A DNA stretch of 48,701 bases from Pseudomonadota bacterium (GTDB lineage Bacteria > Pseudomonadota > Gammaproteobacteria > Burkholderiales > Usitatibacteraceae): contig JAKOWJ010000219.1 in the NCBI GenBank assembly GCA_029781595.1, positions 1 through 48,701 of the forward strand, written 5' to 3'. Under the pieces are notes generated by a model. That model saw nothing but the letters and a program-made list of their open reading frames with translations, was not told the DNA's origin and did no database searches. Shown piece after piece: positions 1 through 9,403 of the stretch. Each line of letters starts with the position of its first letter. The first letter of the stretch is position 1. The position numbers and the translations under genes were made by a program.

Positions 1-726
1 GATGCGGCGGATATCGAGCCGCACCGAGGCGTAGAACTTCAGCGCGTTGCCGCCCGTCGTCGTCTCGGGGCTGCCGAACATGACGCCGATCTTCATGCGG
101 ATCTGGTTGATGAAGATGACCAGCGTGTTCGAGCGCTTGATGTTGGCGGTGAGCTTTCGCAGCGCCTGGCTCATGAGCCGCGCCTGCAGGCCCATCTGCG
201 GCTCGCCCATCTCGCCCTCGATCTCGGCCTTGGGCGTGAGCGCGGCGACGGAGTCGACCACCACGCAGTCCACCGAGCCGGAACGCACGAGCATGTCCGC
301 GATCTCCAGGGCCTGCTCGCCGTTGTCGGGCTGCGAGAGCAGGAGCTCGGAGGTGTCCACGCCCAGGCGCTGGGCGTACTGCGGGTCGAGCGCGTGCTCG
401 GCGTCGATGAAGGCCGCGGTGCCGCCGCCCTTCTGGACGTTGGCGATGACCTGCAGGGTGAGCGTGGTCTTGCCGGAGGACTCCGGCCCGTAGATCTCCA
501 CGATGCGCCCGCGCGGCAGGCCGCCCACGCCCAGGGCCATGTCCAGGCCCAGCGAGCCGGTGGAGACGACCTCGATATCGCGGGCGACGTCCTGGTCGCC
601 CATGCGCATGATGGAGCCCTTGCCGAACTGGCGCTCGATCTGCGTGAGCGCGGCCTGCAGGGCCTTGGCCTTGTTCTCGTCCATTTGCGGGGCTTCGGAT
701 TCCTTGGTGGCGATGACTTTGAGCAT
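1..726 (-). CDS. recA: RecA recombinase, 3' end cut off by window edge
   Basis: RecA is the ATP-dependent strand-exchange protein that also stimulates LexA self-cleavage. The visible 242 codons carry the RecA core: the N-terminal stretch [19 protein letters not shown], the Walker A loop GPESSGKT, the DAEHALDP segment, and the L2-region sequence [16 protein letters not shown]. The C-terminal part lies beyond base 1. Two in-frame starts are possible: ATG at 726 (used here, adding [14 protein letters not shown]) or ATG at 684, which gives the short MDENKAK start seen in many RecAs; neither has a strong Shine-Dalgarno. The gene follows lexA by 58 bases on the same strand. I see no LexA-type palindrome and no convincing promoter in that gap, so recA is probably cotranscribed with lexA. 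Identity is certain; only the start is open. Confidence 0.96.
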   Translation of the reverse strand, partial: MLKVIATKESEAPQMDENKAKALQAALTQIERQFGKGSIMRMGDQDVARDIEVVSTGSLGLDMALGVGGLPRGRIVEIYGPESSGKTTLTLQVIANVQKGGGTAAFIDAEHALDPQYAQRLGVDTSELLLSQPDNGEQALEIADMLVRSGSVDCVVVDSVAALTPKAEIEGEMGEPQMGLQARLMSQALRKLTANIKRSNTLVIFINQIRMKIGVMFGSPETTTGGNALKFYASVRLDIRRI

Positions 727-784
727 TGGAATTATCCCATATCGTTGAAGTTGAACTTTTTCCGCCCAGGGCCGGCCGCGCGCG

Positions 785-1381
785 CTAGCGCGTGCGCCGC
801 ACCAGCCCCGCCATCACACCGAAAATCTCCAGGCGCCCGCGGGGGCGAATGACGGGGAAGGCCTTGTTCGCGGGCTTCAGGACGAACGTGCCCTTTTCCC
901 TGTCCAGGTATTTCACGGTGAATTCGTTGTCCACGATCGCCACGACGATGTCGCCGACGTTGGCGTTGGGTTGCTGCTCGACCACGATGAGGTCGCCGTC
1001 GTGGATGCCGGCGTCAATCATCGACTCGCCCTTCACGCGCACCAGGCTCGTCCGCGACGGCACCCGGATGAGGTAGTCGTCGATGGTGACCAGGTCGTAG
1101 CCGTCGGCGAGCGCCGGGTTGGGCAGGCCCGCCTGCACCGGATCGTGCGCGAGCCGCCGCTCGAAGAAGCGGGCGCCGGGCTTGAGCTGCCGGTCAGGGG
1201 TCCAGTCCAGGTAGCCGGCCTCCTCGAAGCGGCGCACGCACTCGGATACCCACGACTTGGCCGAGATCCCCCACAGGGTGGCGAGCACCGAGTAGGACGG
1301 GATGACCTTGTGCTCGGCGTAGTAGTCCTGGAGCTTCTCCAGGTACGCCGGGTCGAGGGGCTGCGAGTTCTTCAACGCCAT
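785..1381 (-). CDS. lexA: LexA-family SOS repressor with divergent DNA-binding domain
   Basis: Self-cleaving repressor of the DNA-damage response, 198 aa. The C-terminal S24 peptidase domain is complete: cleavage site Ala84-Gly85 (VQAGLP), catalytic Ser120 in KGESMIDAG, catalytic Lys157 in FTVKYL. These fall within one residue of the E. coli positions. The N-terminal winged helix (about residues 10-75, with [18 protein letters not shown]) does not look like the usual LexA head (PTRAEIAQRLGF-type) and suggests another DNA target. It lies directly upstream of recA, probably as a lexA-recA operon. Two GAAC-N4-GTTC palindromes overlap its promoter. The ATG at 1381 has no clear Shine-Dalgarno and would follow a leader of only about 29 bases. 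Another self-cleaving regulator of the same superfamily is possible, but position next to recA and autoregulatory boxes favour the true SOS repressor. Confidence 0.9.
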   Translation of the reverse strand: MALKNSQPLDPAYLEKLQDYYAEHKVIPSYSVLATLWGISAKSWVSECVRRFEEAGYLDWTPDRQLKPGARFFERRLAHDPVQAGLPNPALADGYDLVTIDDYLIRVPSRTSLVRVKGESMIDAGIHDGDLIVVEQQPNANVGDIVVAIVDNEFTVKYLDREKGTFVLKPANKAFPVIRPRGRLEIFGVMAGLVRRTR

Positions 1382-1401
1382 GGGGCCGGGGCCGGTGCAC
1401 A

Positions 1402-1445
1402 GAACGATTGTTCGGTAAGCTACAGAACGATCGTTCTGCTGTCAA
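1402..1445 (-). promoter_or_regulatory. lexA promoter with two GAAC-N4-GTTC operators
   Basis: Read on the minus strand, TTGACA (1440-1445) is followed after exactly 17 bases by TAGCTT (1417-1422). The spacer (1423-1439) is almost entirely a perfect 16-base palindrome, CAGAACGATCGTTCTG (1423-1438). A second box, GAACGATTGTTC (1402-1413), lies 23 bases downstream centre to centre, over the expected transcription start. Binding at either box should block RNA polymerase, which fits autorepression by LexA. The boxes do not match the CTGT-N8-ACAG operator of E. coli and most beta/gammaproteobacteria; they resemble the GAAC-N4-GTTC core of Gram-positive SOS boxes. The sequence pattern is seen directly; LexA binding is inferred. 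Confidence 0.75.
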
Positions 1446-1475
1446 CCGCTTCCCCCGGCCGGGGGTGGCCTCCCC

Positions 1476-1967
1476 CTACGGCGCCCGGGTGGCGAGGGCC
1501 ACCAGCCCCTCCAGCGCGGCGGCCACGGCCTGCGCGCGGATGGCCGCGCGGTCGCCGCCGAAGACCTCGAACCGCGAGCGCACCTCCCCGTCCAGCGACG
1601 CCCAGGCGAACCACACCAGCCCCACGGGCTTGGTGGGCGTGCCGCCGCCGGGCCCGGCGACGCCGGTGACCGCCACGGCCAGGTCGGCCTCGCTCTGGTG
1701 CAGGGTGCCCTGGGCCATCTCGCGCGCCGCGGCCTCCGAGACCGCGCCGTGCGCAAGGAGCGTCTCCTGGCGCACGCCCAGGACGTCCGTCTTGGCCGCG
1801 TTCGAGTAGGTGACGAAACCGCGGTCGAACCACGCGGAGCTGCCGGCCGTCCGCGTGATCGCCTCGCCCACGCCCCCGCCCGTGCACGACTCGGCGCAGG
1901 CCACGCGCAGGCCCGAGGCGGCACAGGCCTCCCCGAGACGGCGGGACAGTTCGTCGATCCCGTTCAT
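1476..1967 (-). CDS. pncC: Nicotinamide-nucleotide amidohydrolase (CinA C-terminal family)
   Basis: Stand-alone CinA C-terminal domain, 163 aa, predicted to deamidate nicotinamide mononucleotide to nicotinate mononucleotide in NAD salvage. The family core is clear: CAESCTGGGVGEAIT with Ser27 as likely nucleophile, FVTYSNAAKTDVLGV with Tyr54 and Lys59, and VTGVAGPGGGTPTKPVG near residue 100. There is no N-terminal COG1058 domain, so this is the short PncC/YgaD type. Its ATG overlaps the stop of the upstream acetyltransferase by 4 bases, indicating translational coupling. It sits just upstream of lexA-recA, a common neighbourhood for cinA genes, but a separate lexA promoter lies between them. 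Confidence 0.92.
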   Translation of the reverse strand: MNGIDELSRRLGEACAASGLRVACAESCTGGGVGEAITRTAGSSAWFDRGFVTYSNAAKTDVLGVRQETLLAHGAVSEAAAREMAQGTLHQSEADLAVAVTGVAGPGGGTPTKPVGLVWFAWASLDGEVRSRFEVFGGDRAAIRAQAVAAALEGLVALATRAP

Positions 1968-2707
1968 GCGGCCTCCTCCGGCCGGCCCCGGTACCAGTAC
2001 CGGTAGGCCGTCTCGAACCCGAACCGCCGGTACAGCGCGAGCGCCGGCGCGTTGCCCTCGTCCACCTGCAGGTAGGCGCGCGAGGCGCCCTGCCCGAGCC
2101 CCCAGCGCAGCAGCGCCGCCACGACGGCGCGCGCGTGACCGCGACCGCGGTGCGCCTCGCGCGTGACCACGTCGAAGAGCCCGACGTGCCCGTCCTCGAG
2201 GATGGCGAGTCCCGTGGCGAGCGTCTCGCCAGCCTCGGCCACGGCCACCGCGCGCATCGGCAGCGGCAGCGCCGACAGCCTCGCGAGGTGCGCCTCGCGG
2301 TGCGCCACCGGGGAGCCGCGCAGTTCGCCCACGCGGTCGAACCAGTCCGCCAGCGCCGGGGACGCCACCTCGGGCCCCGCCAGCGCCGCGGCGTCGACGC
2401 CGGCCACCTGCACCAGCGTCGGGCTGAACGACTCGTAGCCGCGCGCGGCGAGCGTCGTGTCGAGCGCGGGCGGGTCGGTGAGCCCGGACAGGCGGAAGAT
2501 GGCCGGAAGGCCGCGCTCGCCGTAGACCCGCTCGCAGTGGTCGATCTTCGCCGCGAGCGGCAGGCGCGACGGATACACCGCGTTCACCGAGCGCGCCCGC
2601 TTCGCCTTGCCGGGCGAGAAGCGCAGGAGCCAGCCGTCGTACAGGAGCTGCCCGGGCGGCGCCGAGGAGTTGAGGGTGAGCTCCTCCAGCCGCCTCGCGT
2701 CGGTCAC
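1964..2707 (-). CDS. GNAT family N-acetyltransferase
   Basis: Predicted acetyl-CoA-dependent acetyltransferase, 247 aa, substrate unknown. The C-terminal half (about 150-247) holds the GNAT fold: GHVGLFDVVTREAHRGRGHA supplies beta strand 4 and the acetyl-CoA pyrophosphate loop (R-G-R-G-H-A), followed by YLQVDEGNAPALALYRRFGF, the usual end of the domain. The N-terminal half (DGWLLRFSPGKAKRARSVN) is typical of the two-domain GNAT proteins often found in proteobacteria. The start is GTG at 2707, 8 bases after the ugpC stop; pncC overlaps its end by 4 bases. The gene is therefore probably translated as part of the ugp transcript, although nothing shows that its substrate is linked to glycerol phosphate. 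Confidence 0.85.
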   Translation of the reverse strand: MTDARRLEELTLNSSAPPGQLLYDGWLLRFSPGKAKRARSVNAVYPSRLPLAAKIDHCERVYGERGLPAIFRLSGLTDPPALDTTLAARGYESFSPTLVQVAGVDAAALAGPEVASPALADWFDRVGELRGSPVAHREAHLARLSALPLPMRAVAVAEAGETLATGLAILEDGHVGLFDVVTREAHRGRGHARAVVAALLRWGLGQGASRAYLQVDEGNAPALALYRRFGFETAYRYWYRGRPEEAA

Positions 2708-2715
2708 GGTCTCGC

Positions 2716-3786
<1,071 letters not shown>

Positions 3787-3812
3787 GTTCCTCGCTCTTT
3801 CCCCTCGCTTGG

Positions 3813-4661
3813 CTACTTCTCGGTCTCGACCAGGCCCTTCACGAACCACTTCTGCATGAGCATCACCACCGCCGCGGGCGGCAGCAGCGCGAGCATCGCG
3901 GTGGCCATGATGAGCTGCCACTCGTTCGAGGCGTCGCCGCCGGCGATCATGCGCTTGATGCCGATCACCACCGTGTACATCGACTCCTGGGCCGTGATGA
4001 GCAGCGGCCACAGGTACTGGTTCCAGCCGTAGATGAACAGGATCACGAAGAGCGCGGCGATGTGCGTCTTGGACAGCGGCAGCACCACGTCGAAGAAGAA
4101 CCGCATGGGCCCGGCCCCGTCGATGCGGGCCGCCTCCGCCAGCTCGTCCGGGATCGTGAGGAAGAACTGCCGGAAGAGGAAGGTGGCCGTCGCCGAGGCG
4201 ATGGCCGGCAGGATGAGCCCGGCGTAGGAGTCGAGCAGCCCCAGGTCGGAGGCCACCTTGAAGGTCGGGATGATCCGCACCTCGATCGGCAGCATCAGGG
4301 TGACGAATATCATCCAGAAGAAGAAGTTGCGCAGCGGGAAGCGGAAGTAGACGATCGCGAACGCCGAGAGGATCGAGATGAAGATCTTGCCCAGGGCGAT
4401 CGACAGCGCCATGATCAGGCTGTTGACGAGCATGCGGCCCACCGGCGCCTTCGAGCCGCGCTCCGAGCCCGCCGTGAGCACCTGCTCGTAGTTGTCCTGC
4501 AGGTGCGAGCCGACCGTGAGCGGCATCGGCACCGACACGATCTCCTCGAAGGTTCGCGTCGAGGCGACGAACGTCACCCAAAGCGGGAAGGCGACCGCGA
4601 TCACGCCGACGATGAGGATGAGGTGGGCGACGAAGTCGCGTACCGGCCTGTGCTCGACCAT
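3813..4661 (-). CDS. ugpE: sn-glycerol-3-phosphate ABC transporter permease UgpE
   Basis: Inner-membrane permease, 282 aa (E. coli UgpE has 281). Six hydrophobic segments are visible, beginning with [20 protein letters not shown]. The cytoplasmic EAA loop that contacts the ATPase reads [19 protein letters not shown]. The periplasmic stretch [15 protein letters not shown] after the first segment is typical of UgpE. ATG at 4661 starts 8 bases after the ugpA stop. With UgpA it forms the channel for glycerol-3-phosphate or its diesters. Confidence 0.94.
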   Translation of the reverse strand: MVEHRPVRDFVAHLILIVGVIAVAFPLWVTFVASTRTFEEIVSVPMPLTVGSHLQDNYEQVLTAGSERGSKAPVGRMLVNSLIMALSIALGKIFISILSAFAIVYFRFPLRNFFFWMIFVTLMLPIEVRIIPTFKVASDLGLLDSYAGLILPAIASATATFLFRQFFLTIPDELAEAARIDGAGPMRFFFDVVLPLSKTHIAALFVILFIYGWNQYLWPLLITAQESMYTVVIGIKRMIAGGDASNEWQLIMATAMLALLPPAAVVMLMQKWFVKGLVETEK

Positions 4662-4669
4662 GGCGTGCC

Positions 4670-5551
4670 CTAGTACTGCACCTTGCGCTCGACGAAGCGG
4701 AACTGCACGACGGTGAGCGAGATGACGATGAACATGAGGATCACGGACTGCGCCGAGGAGCCGCCCAGGTCCGCGGCCTTCACCCCGTCGTAGTACACCT
4801 TGTAGACCAGGATCTCGGTGGCGTTGCCCGGCCCGCCCTGCGTGGTCGCGTCGATCACGCCGAAGGTGTCGAAGAAGGCGTAGACGATGTTGATCACCAG
4901 AAGGAAGAACGTGGTGGGCGAGAGCAGCGGGAAGACGATCGTCCAGAAGCGCCGGAAGGGTCCCGCGCCGTCGATGGCCGCCGCCTCGATGAGGGACTTC
5001 GGGATCGACTGCAGCCCCGCCAGGAAGAACAGGAAGTTGTAGCTGATCTGCTTCCAGGTCGAGGCGACCACCACCAGCAGCATCGCCTGCGGCGAGTGCA
5101 TCATCCAGTTCCAGTCCAGGCCGATCCACTTGAGGTAGTAGGTCACGATGCCGATCGAGGGGGCGAACAGGAACGCCCACAGGATCCCGGCGATGGCCGG
5201 GGCGACCGCGTAGGGCCAGATGAGCAGCGTCTTGTAGACGAGCGCGCCGCGCACGACGGCGTTGGCCATCGTGGCGAGCAGCAGCGAGATCGCGATGCCG
5301 CTCGCCGCCACCAGGAAGCTGAACACGGCCGTCGTACGGAAGCTCGACAGGTAGTTCGTGTCGCGCAGCAGGTCGACGAAGTTCTGGAACCAGACGAACT
5401 GGGACTTCAGCCCGAACGCGTCCTGCAGCAGGAAGGAGTAGTACACCGCCTGCGCCGCCGGCCAGAAGAAGAAGATCACCGTGATGGCGATCTGCGGCGC
5501 CACGAGGACGTAGGGCAGCCAGGCCGACCGGAAGACGACGCGTTTTTCCAT
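4670..5551 (-). CDS. ugpA: sn-glycerol-3-phosphate ABC transporter permease UgpA
   Basis: Inner-membrane permease, 293 aa, partner of UgpE. It has six predicted membrane helices; the first is [20 protein letters not shown]. The EAA loop is [38 protein letters not shown] is the conserved UgpA/MalF-type segment before the final helix. The gene follows ugpB after 64 bases that contain a terminator-like hairpin, so it is probably expressed at a lower level than the binding protein. The start [14 protein letters not shown] matches the family. Confidence 0.95.
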   Translation of the reverse strand: MEKRVVFRSAWLPYVLVAPQIAITVIFFFWPAAQAVYYSFLLQDAFGLKSQFVWFQNFVDLLRDTNYLSSFRTTAVFSFLVAASGIAISLLLATMANAVVRGALVYKTLLIWPYAVAPAIAGILWAFLFAPSIGIVTYYLKWIGLDWNWMMHSPQAMLLVVVASTWKQISYNFLFFLAGLQSIPKSLIEAAAIDGAGPFRRFWTIVFPLLSPTTFFLLVINIVYAFFDTFGVIDATTQGGPGNATEILVYKVYYDGVKAADLGGSSAQSVILMFIVISLTVVQFRFVERKVQY

Positions 5552-5573
5552 GGCGCTCGGGGGACGCGGACGA

Positions 5574-5598
5574 GAAAAGGGGCCGGCGACCGGCCCCT
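5574..5598 (-). terminator. Terminator-like hairpin between ugpB and ugpA
   Basis: GGGGCCGG (5579-5586) pairs perfectly with CCGGCCCC (5590-5597) around a 3-base loop. On the minus strand the hairpin is followed by TTTTC. It lies just after the ugpB stop and before ugpA. Leaky terminators or RNA-protecting hairpins in this position are known to raise binding-protein levels over permease levels. The T-tract is only four bases, so partial read-through is expected. Confidence 0.6.
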
Positions 5599-5615
5599 CT
5601 TCCCGTCCGGCGGCG

Positions 5616-6926
5616 CTACTTGTTGGCCGCCTGGAACTTGCGCAGGACCTCGTTGCCGCGCTTCACGGCCTCGTCGAGGGCCGTCTTCGCGTCCTTCTTG
5701 CCGGTGAACACGGCCTCGAGCTCCTCCTCGATGATGCCGCGGCCCTGCACGAAGTTGCCGAACCGCAGGCCCTTGGAGTTGGGCGTCGGCGGCTTGTTGG
5801 TGAGCATCTTCACCGCGACCTCGGCGCCGGGGTTCCTCTGGTAGAAGCCGTCCTTCTTGGCGAGGTCGTAGGCCGCGTACGTGATCGGCACGTAGCCGGT
5901 GTCCCGGTGCCACTCGTACTGGATCTCGGGGCGGGAGAGGAAGGCGAAGAACTTGGCCACGCCCTTGTAGGCGTTGTTGGTCTTGCCGCCCATCACCCAG
6001 AGCGAGGCCCCGCCGATGATCGCGTTCTGCGGGGCGCCCTTCACGTCGTCCCAGTACGGGATCTGCGTGACGGCCCAGTCGAACTTCGCGCCGCGGCGCA
6101 CGTTGGCCTGGCCGCCGGTGCTCTCGGTCATCATGGCGCACTCGCCGCTCGTGAACTTGGCGCCGCCCTGGTTGGTGCGGCCGGCGTAGACGAACATGCC
6201 GCGCTTGGCGAGGTCGCCCAGCATCGCGATGTGGCGCACGTGCAGAGGCGTGTTGAACTTGAACTCGGTGTCGAGCCCGCCCATGCCGTTTTCCTTCGTG
6301 CCGATGGGCACGTTGTGCCAGGCCGAGAAGTTCTCGATGTGCACCCACGACGGCCAGGTCGTCGTGTAGGCGCACTTCTGTCCCGAGGCGTGGAGCTTCT
6401 CGGCGTCCGCGACGAATTCCTTCCAGGTGCGCGGGGGCTTGTCCGGGTCCAGGCCCGCCTTCTTGAAGGCGTCCTTGTTCCAGTAGAAGATCGCCGTGGA
6501 GCTGTTGAACGGGAACGAGAGCATGTTGCCCTTCGAGTCCGTGTAGTAGCCGGACACCGGCCCCAGGTAGGCCTTCGGGTTGAAGGGCTCGTCGGCGTCC
6601 TTCATGAGCTTGTAGACGGGGACGATGGCGCCCTTGGCCGACATCATCGTGGCGGTGCCGACCTCGAAGACCTGCACGATGTGCGGGGCGTTGCCCGCGC
6701 GGTAGGCGGCGATGGCCGCCGTCATCGACTCGGGGTAGCTGCCCTTGTAGCTCGGGACGATCTTGTAGGCGCTCTGGCTCGCGTTGAACTTGGAGGCGAG
6801 TTGGTTGACCTTGTCGCCGAGGGCGCCGCCCATCGAGTGCCACCATTGGATCTCGGTCTGCGCCTGGGCGCCGGTGGCGGCGAAGGCGGACGCAATCAGC
6901 GCGGCCAGCAGGGATTTGCGGGTCAT
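5616..6926 (-). CDS. ugpB: sn-glycerol-3-phosphate ABC transporter substrate-binding protein
   Basis: Periplasmic binding protein, 436 aa (E. coli UgpB 438). The N-terminus [20 protein letters not shown] with AQAQ/T is a Sec signal peptide. The mature protein starts [20 protein letters not shown], the UgpB hallmark, and contains [18 protein letters not shown] and [18 protein letters not shown]. The start at 6926 is preferred because GGAG lies 9 bases upstream; an in-frame ATG at 6941 would add five residues without a ribosome site. First gene of ugpBAEC. The 150 bases upstream should hold the promoter; I could not identify a convincing one or a pho box. Confidence 0.94.
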   Translation of the reverse strand: MTRKSLLAALIASAFAATGAQAQTEIQWWHSMGGALGDKVNQLASKFNASQSAYKIVPSYKGSYPESMTAAIAAYRAGNAPHIVQVFEVGTATMMSAKGAIVPVYKLMKDADEPFNPKAYLGPVSGYYTDSKGNMLSFPFNSSTAIFYWNKDAFKKAGLDPDKPPRTWKEFVADAEKLHASGQKCAYTTTWPSWVHIENFSAWHNVPIGTKENGMGGLDTEFKFNTPLHVRHIAMLGDLAKRGMFVYAGRTNQGGAKFTSGECAMMTESTGGQANVRRGAKFDWAVTQIPYWDDVKGAPQNAIIGGASLWVMGGKTNNAYKGVAKFFAFLSRPEIQYEWHRDTGYVPITYAAYDLAKKDGFYQRNPGAEVAVKMLTNKPPTPNSKGLRFGNFVQGRGIIEEELEAVFTGKKDAKTALDEAVKRGNEVLRKFQAANK

Positions 6927-7094
6927 TGAGGGTTTCTCCATGGAAGGGTGGGCCGATTGACCAGTTTCGCTTCCGGCCCGGGGCTTCTTCGCCGTCCCCG
7001 TGGCGGATCAGTCATCTTCGTCCCGAAATGTTACAACGCCGCGGCCCCGCGCGCCTTCCCATCTTGTGACGCAGCGCAACAACGACCGGGAAAG

Positions 7095-7355
7095 TCAGCC
7101 GCCGGAGAGGGCCGCCACCACCAGCAGCTCGTCCCCGGCCGCCAGCGCCGCGCCGAGCGAGCGCTCGGGCGCGCGGTTCACGAAGAGACGGATGTGCGGG
7201 CGCACGGCGCCCTGCTCGTCCACCATGCGGAAGCGGATGCCGGGGTAGCGCGCGTCGAGGTCCCGCAGCACGGCATCCACCGTCGCGCCCTGCGCCGCCA
7301 CCTCCCGCCGGCCCGCCGTGTACGACTCGAGCGGGCTCGGCAGCAGGACCTTCAC
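7095..7355 (-). CDS. MoaD/ThiS family sulfur-carrier-like protein
   Basis: Small beta-grasp protein, 86 aa, ending in the diglycine ALSGG needed for adenylation and thiocarboxylation in MoaD/ThiS proteins. The fold pattern is VKVLLPSPLESYTAGRREV, then DAVLRDLDARYPGIRFRM, FVNRAPERSLGAAL and a terminal DELLVVAAL strand. The start is GTG at 7355, overlapping by 4 bases the stop of the Asp-box propeller gene, so the two are translationally coupled. No MoeB/ThiF adenylyltransferase, MoaE or thiazole gene is nearby, so its sulfur or conjugation role is unknown. Similar pairs of a sialidase-like propeller and a MoaD-like protein occur elsewhere, from memory; the function has not been settled as far as I know. 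Confidence 0.85.
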   Translation of the reverse strand: MKVLLPSPLESYTAGRREVAAQGATVDAVLRDLDARYPGIRFRMVDEQGAVRPHIRLFVNRAPERSLGAALAAGDELLVVAALSGG

Positions 7356-8479
7356 GCCGGGCACGCCGCCTCGACCGCGTACACGTGCGGCAGGTGCAGG
7401 CACAGGCAGTGCCATTGCGCGCCCTCGTCGAAGCTCGCCCACACCTCGCCGCTGGTGGTGCCGAAGTACAGGCCCACGGGGTCGAGCGGATCCGCGCCCA
7501 TGGCCTGCCGCTTCACGGTGTGCCAGGCCTGCGCCCGCGGCAGGCCCTTGTCCAGCCGCCGCCAGGAGCGCCCGGCGTCGCGCGTGCCGTAGACGGCCGG
7601 CCGCCCCCCCACGGCCGTGCGCGGCCACACGGAGGTGCCGTCCATCGGGAAGACCCAGGCGGTGTCCGGGTCCCTGGGGTGAAGGACCATCGGGAACCCG
7701 ATGTCGCCCACGGTCCTGGGCATGTTGCGGCCGATGCGCTGCCAGCGGTTCGCGCCACGGTCCAGCCGGTAGATGCCGCAGTGGTTCTGCTGGTAGACCA
7801 CGTCGCGCACGGCCGGGTGGACGCGAAGGCAGTGCGGGTCGTGCCCGTAGGGCGCGTTCGGGTCGGGCAGGAACTCCGCGTCGCACCCCGCGTTGAGCGG
7901 CGTCCACGTGGCGCCGCGGTCGCGGGACTCGAACACGCCGCCCGCCGACAGGCCGATGTACAGGTGCGCCGGATCGAACGGATCGACGTTCACGGAGTGC
8001 AGGGTCGCGCCGTCCGGCGGCCCCTCGCCCGGCTCGCCGGTCCACCGCCGCCGGTCGGGGTGGTCGTTGAAGCCCGCCACCGGCGACCACGACTCGCCGC
8101 CGTCGTCCGAGGTGAACAGGCCCGGCGGAGAGGTTCCCGCGTACCAGCGCCCCGGCTCGTCCGCATGGCCGGGGGCCAGCCAGAAGACGTGGCCCACGCT
8201 CTCGCCCTGCCGGCCGGCCGGCGCGGGCGCGAAGGCGGGCGGCACGCGCGCCTCCCGCCAGGCGCGGCCGGCGTCGGTCGAGCGGAACACGGTGGGCCCG
8301 AGGTGGCCGGCGCGCACCGCGGCGACGAGCGTGCGGCCGTCGCGCGGATCCAGCACGGCATGGTGGACGATCTGGCCGAAGAAGCGCGGGGCGTCCATCG
8401 ACCAGCGGCGCCGGTCGCGTCCCGACTTCAGGACGAAGAGCCCCTTGCGCGTGGCGACGAGGACGCGGATCCCGGCCAT
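7352..8479 (-). CDS. Asp-box (BNR) repeat beta-propeller protein, sialidase-like fold
   Basis: 375 aa protein with five clear Asp boxes (S/T-x-D-x-G-x-x-W): at about residues 67-74 (STDAGRAW), 124-131 (SDDGGESW), 185-192 (SRDRGATW), 299-306 (TRDAGRSW) and 349-356 (SFDEGAQW). LDRGANRW (239-246) is a degenerate sixth. This predicts a six- or seven-bladed propeller of the sialidase/VPS10/YCF48 type. I see no signal peptide, so it appears cytoplasmic, which argues against a true secreted sialidase. The label exo-alpha-sialidase often given to such proteins is not supported by an arginine triad I can recognise. The coupled MoaD/ThiS-like gene downstream is the main clue to its job. Confidence 0.85.
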   Translation of the reverse strand: MAGIRVLVATRKGLFVLKSGRDRRRWSMDAPRFFGQIVHHAVLDPRDGRTLVAAVRAGHLGPTVFRSTDAGRAWREARVPPAFAPAPAGRQGESVGHVFWLAPGHADEPGRWYAGTSPPGLFTSDDGGESWSPVAGFNDHPDRRRWTGEPGEGPPDGATLHSVNVDPFDPAHLYIGLSAGGVFESRDRGATWTPLNAGCDAEFLPDPNAPYGHDPHCLRVHPAVRDVVYQQNHCGIYRLDRGANRWQRIGRNMPRTVGDIGFPMVLHPRDPDTAWVFPMDGTSVWPRTAVGGRPAVYGTRDAGRSWRRLDKGLPRAQAWHTVKRQAMGADPLDPVGLYFGTTSGEVWASFDEGAQWHCLCLHLPHVYAVEAACPA

Positions 8480-8519
8480 CTCGAAGACGGTGCCGGCCCG
8501 GGGCGGGGACTCGCCCGCC

Positions 8520-9323
8520 TCAGCCGTCCTTCTTGATGAAGGACCGCAGCGAGCCGAGCAGGCCCCGCTTCTCGTCCGCGGGCGCGGCGGCCGGCGGGGG
8601 CTCCTTGTGCACGACGTACTGGGGCTCGGCCCGCGGCTTGGGCGCCGCCGCCACGGGCGCGCGCTGGTTGAGCGCGGAGCGCTTGACGATCTCCACCCAC
8701 TCGTTGGGCCGGCCGATGAAGTACTTGGCGAACTCCTCGACCGCCTTGTCGTTGAACTCCAGGGCCATCATCTGGAACACGTCGATGGTGAAGTCGCCGA
8801 CGTTCTTGGCCATGATCTTCAGGCGCCCGGACTCGTGGTCGCCCTCGAATTTGGCCTGCACGCGGAAGTCGCACTTCACCTCGAAGATCTCGTGGGTGAT
8901 GACCTTGCGCTGGTCGCGGTACTGCTCGCTCTTGTGCTCGATGTTGTACTGCCAGAGGGTGTCCCGGAACTTCTCCATCTCGTCCGGGCCCTTCTTGATG
9001 GTGAGCACCTTGTCCGAGGCGCAGCGCGTGGCGAGGTGCACCTCGCCGTAGTAGTCCTTGTCGATGAAGTGCTTGGAGCGGAAGTCGGCGAAGAAGTCCT
9101 TGAAGGTGAGGCCCGTGATGTCGCCGACCGTGGGCAGCTTGTAGGCGAACGGGCACGGCATCTGCACCACGTTGAGCTGCTTGCCCAGGTCGTTCATGTA
9201 CAGGAACGCCCGTCGCAGCGCGTGGTCCACCGCCACGGCGTTGGCCCGGAGGCTCTCGGTCCGGTCGACATCCTGCGCCTTGAGGGCGTCTGCCTGCTTC
9301 TTCAGATCGTCCAGAAGTCCCAC
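8520..9323 (-). CDS. Conserved hypothetical protein
   Basis: 267 aa, function not recognised. GTG at 9323 is chosen because AAGGAG lies 6 bases upstream. The N-terminus ([16 protein letters not shown]) is probably helical. The central region, about 40-205, is soluble and mixed alpha/beta, with [20 protein letters not shown] and [20 protein letters not shown]. An Ala/Pro-rich linker (about 215-245) leads to a basic tail, [14 protein letters not shown]. There is no signal peptide or membrane segment. It is the first gene upstream of the propeller/MoaD-like pair, separated from it by 40 bases, and divergent from glpK. The composition looks like a cytoplasmic protein with a flexible C-terminal anchor or interaction tail. 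Confidence 0.82.
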   Translation of the reverse strand: MGLLDDLKKQADALKAQDVDRTESLRANAVAVDHALRRAFLYMNDLGKQLNVVQMPCPFAYKLPTVGDITGLTFKDFFADFRSKHFIDKDYYGEVHLATRCASDKVLTIKKGPDEMEKFRDTLWQYNIEHKSEQYRDQRKVITHEIFEVKCDFRVQAKFEGDHESGRLKIMAKNVGDFTIDVFQMMALEFNDKAVEEFAKYFIGRPNEWVEIVKRSALNQRAPVAAAPKPRAEPQYVVHKEPPPAAAPADEKRGLLGSLRSFIKKDG

Positions 9324-9403
9324 GCGATGCTCCTTCGCGGCCCTGCCGGGGCCGTCCGCGGGTGTTATCGTATCACCAGCCGCCGCCCGCCACGGCAAGC
9401 CCG

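Noticed and set aside
727..784. Separate recA promoter and SOS box
   Set aside because: Only weak -10-like GATAAT is present, with no matching -35 and no GAAC-N4-GTTC or CTGT-N8-ACAG palindrome.
7352..8479. True exo-alpha-sialidase
   Set aside because: Asp boxes occur in many propellers; I see no signal peptide and cannot identify the catalytic arginine triad.
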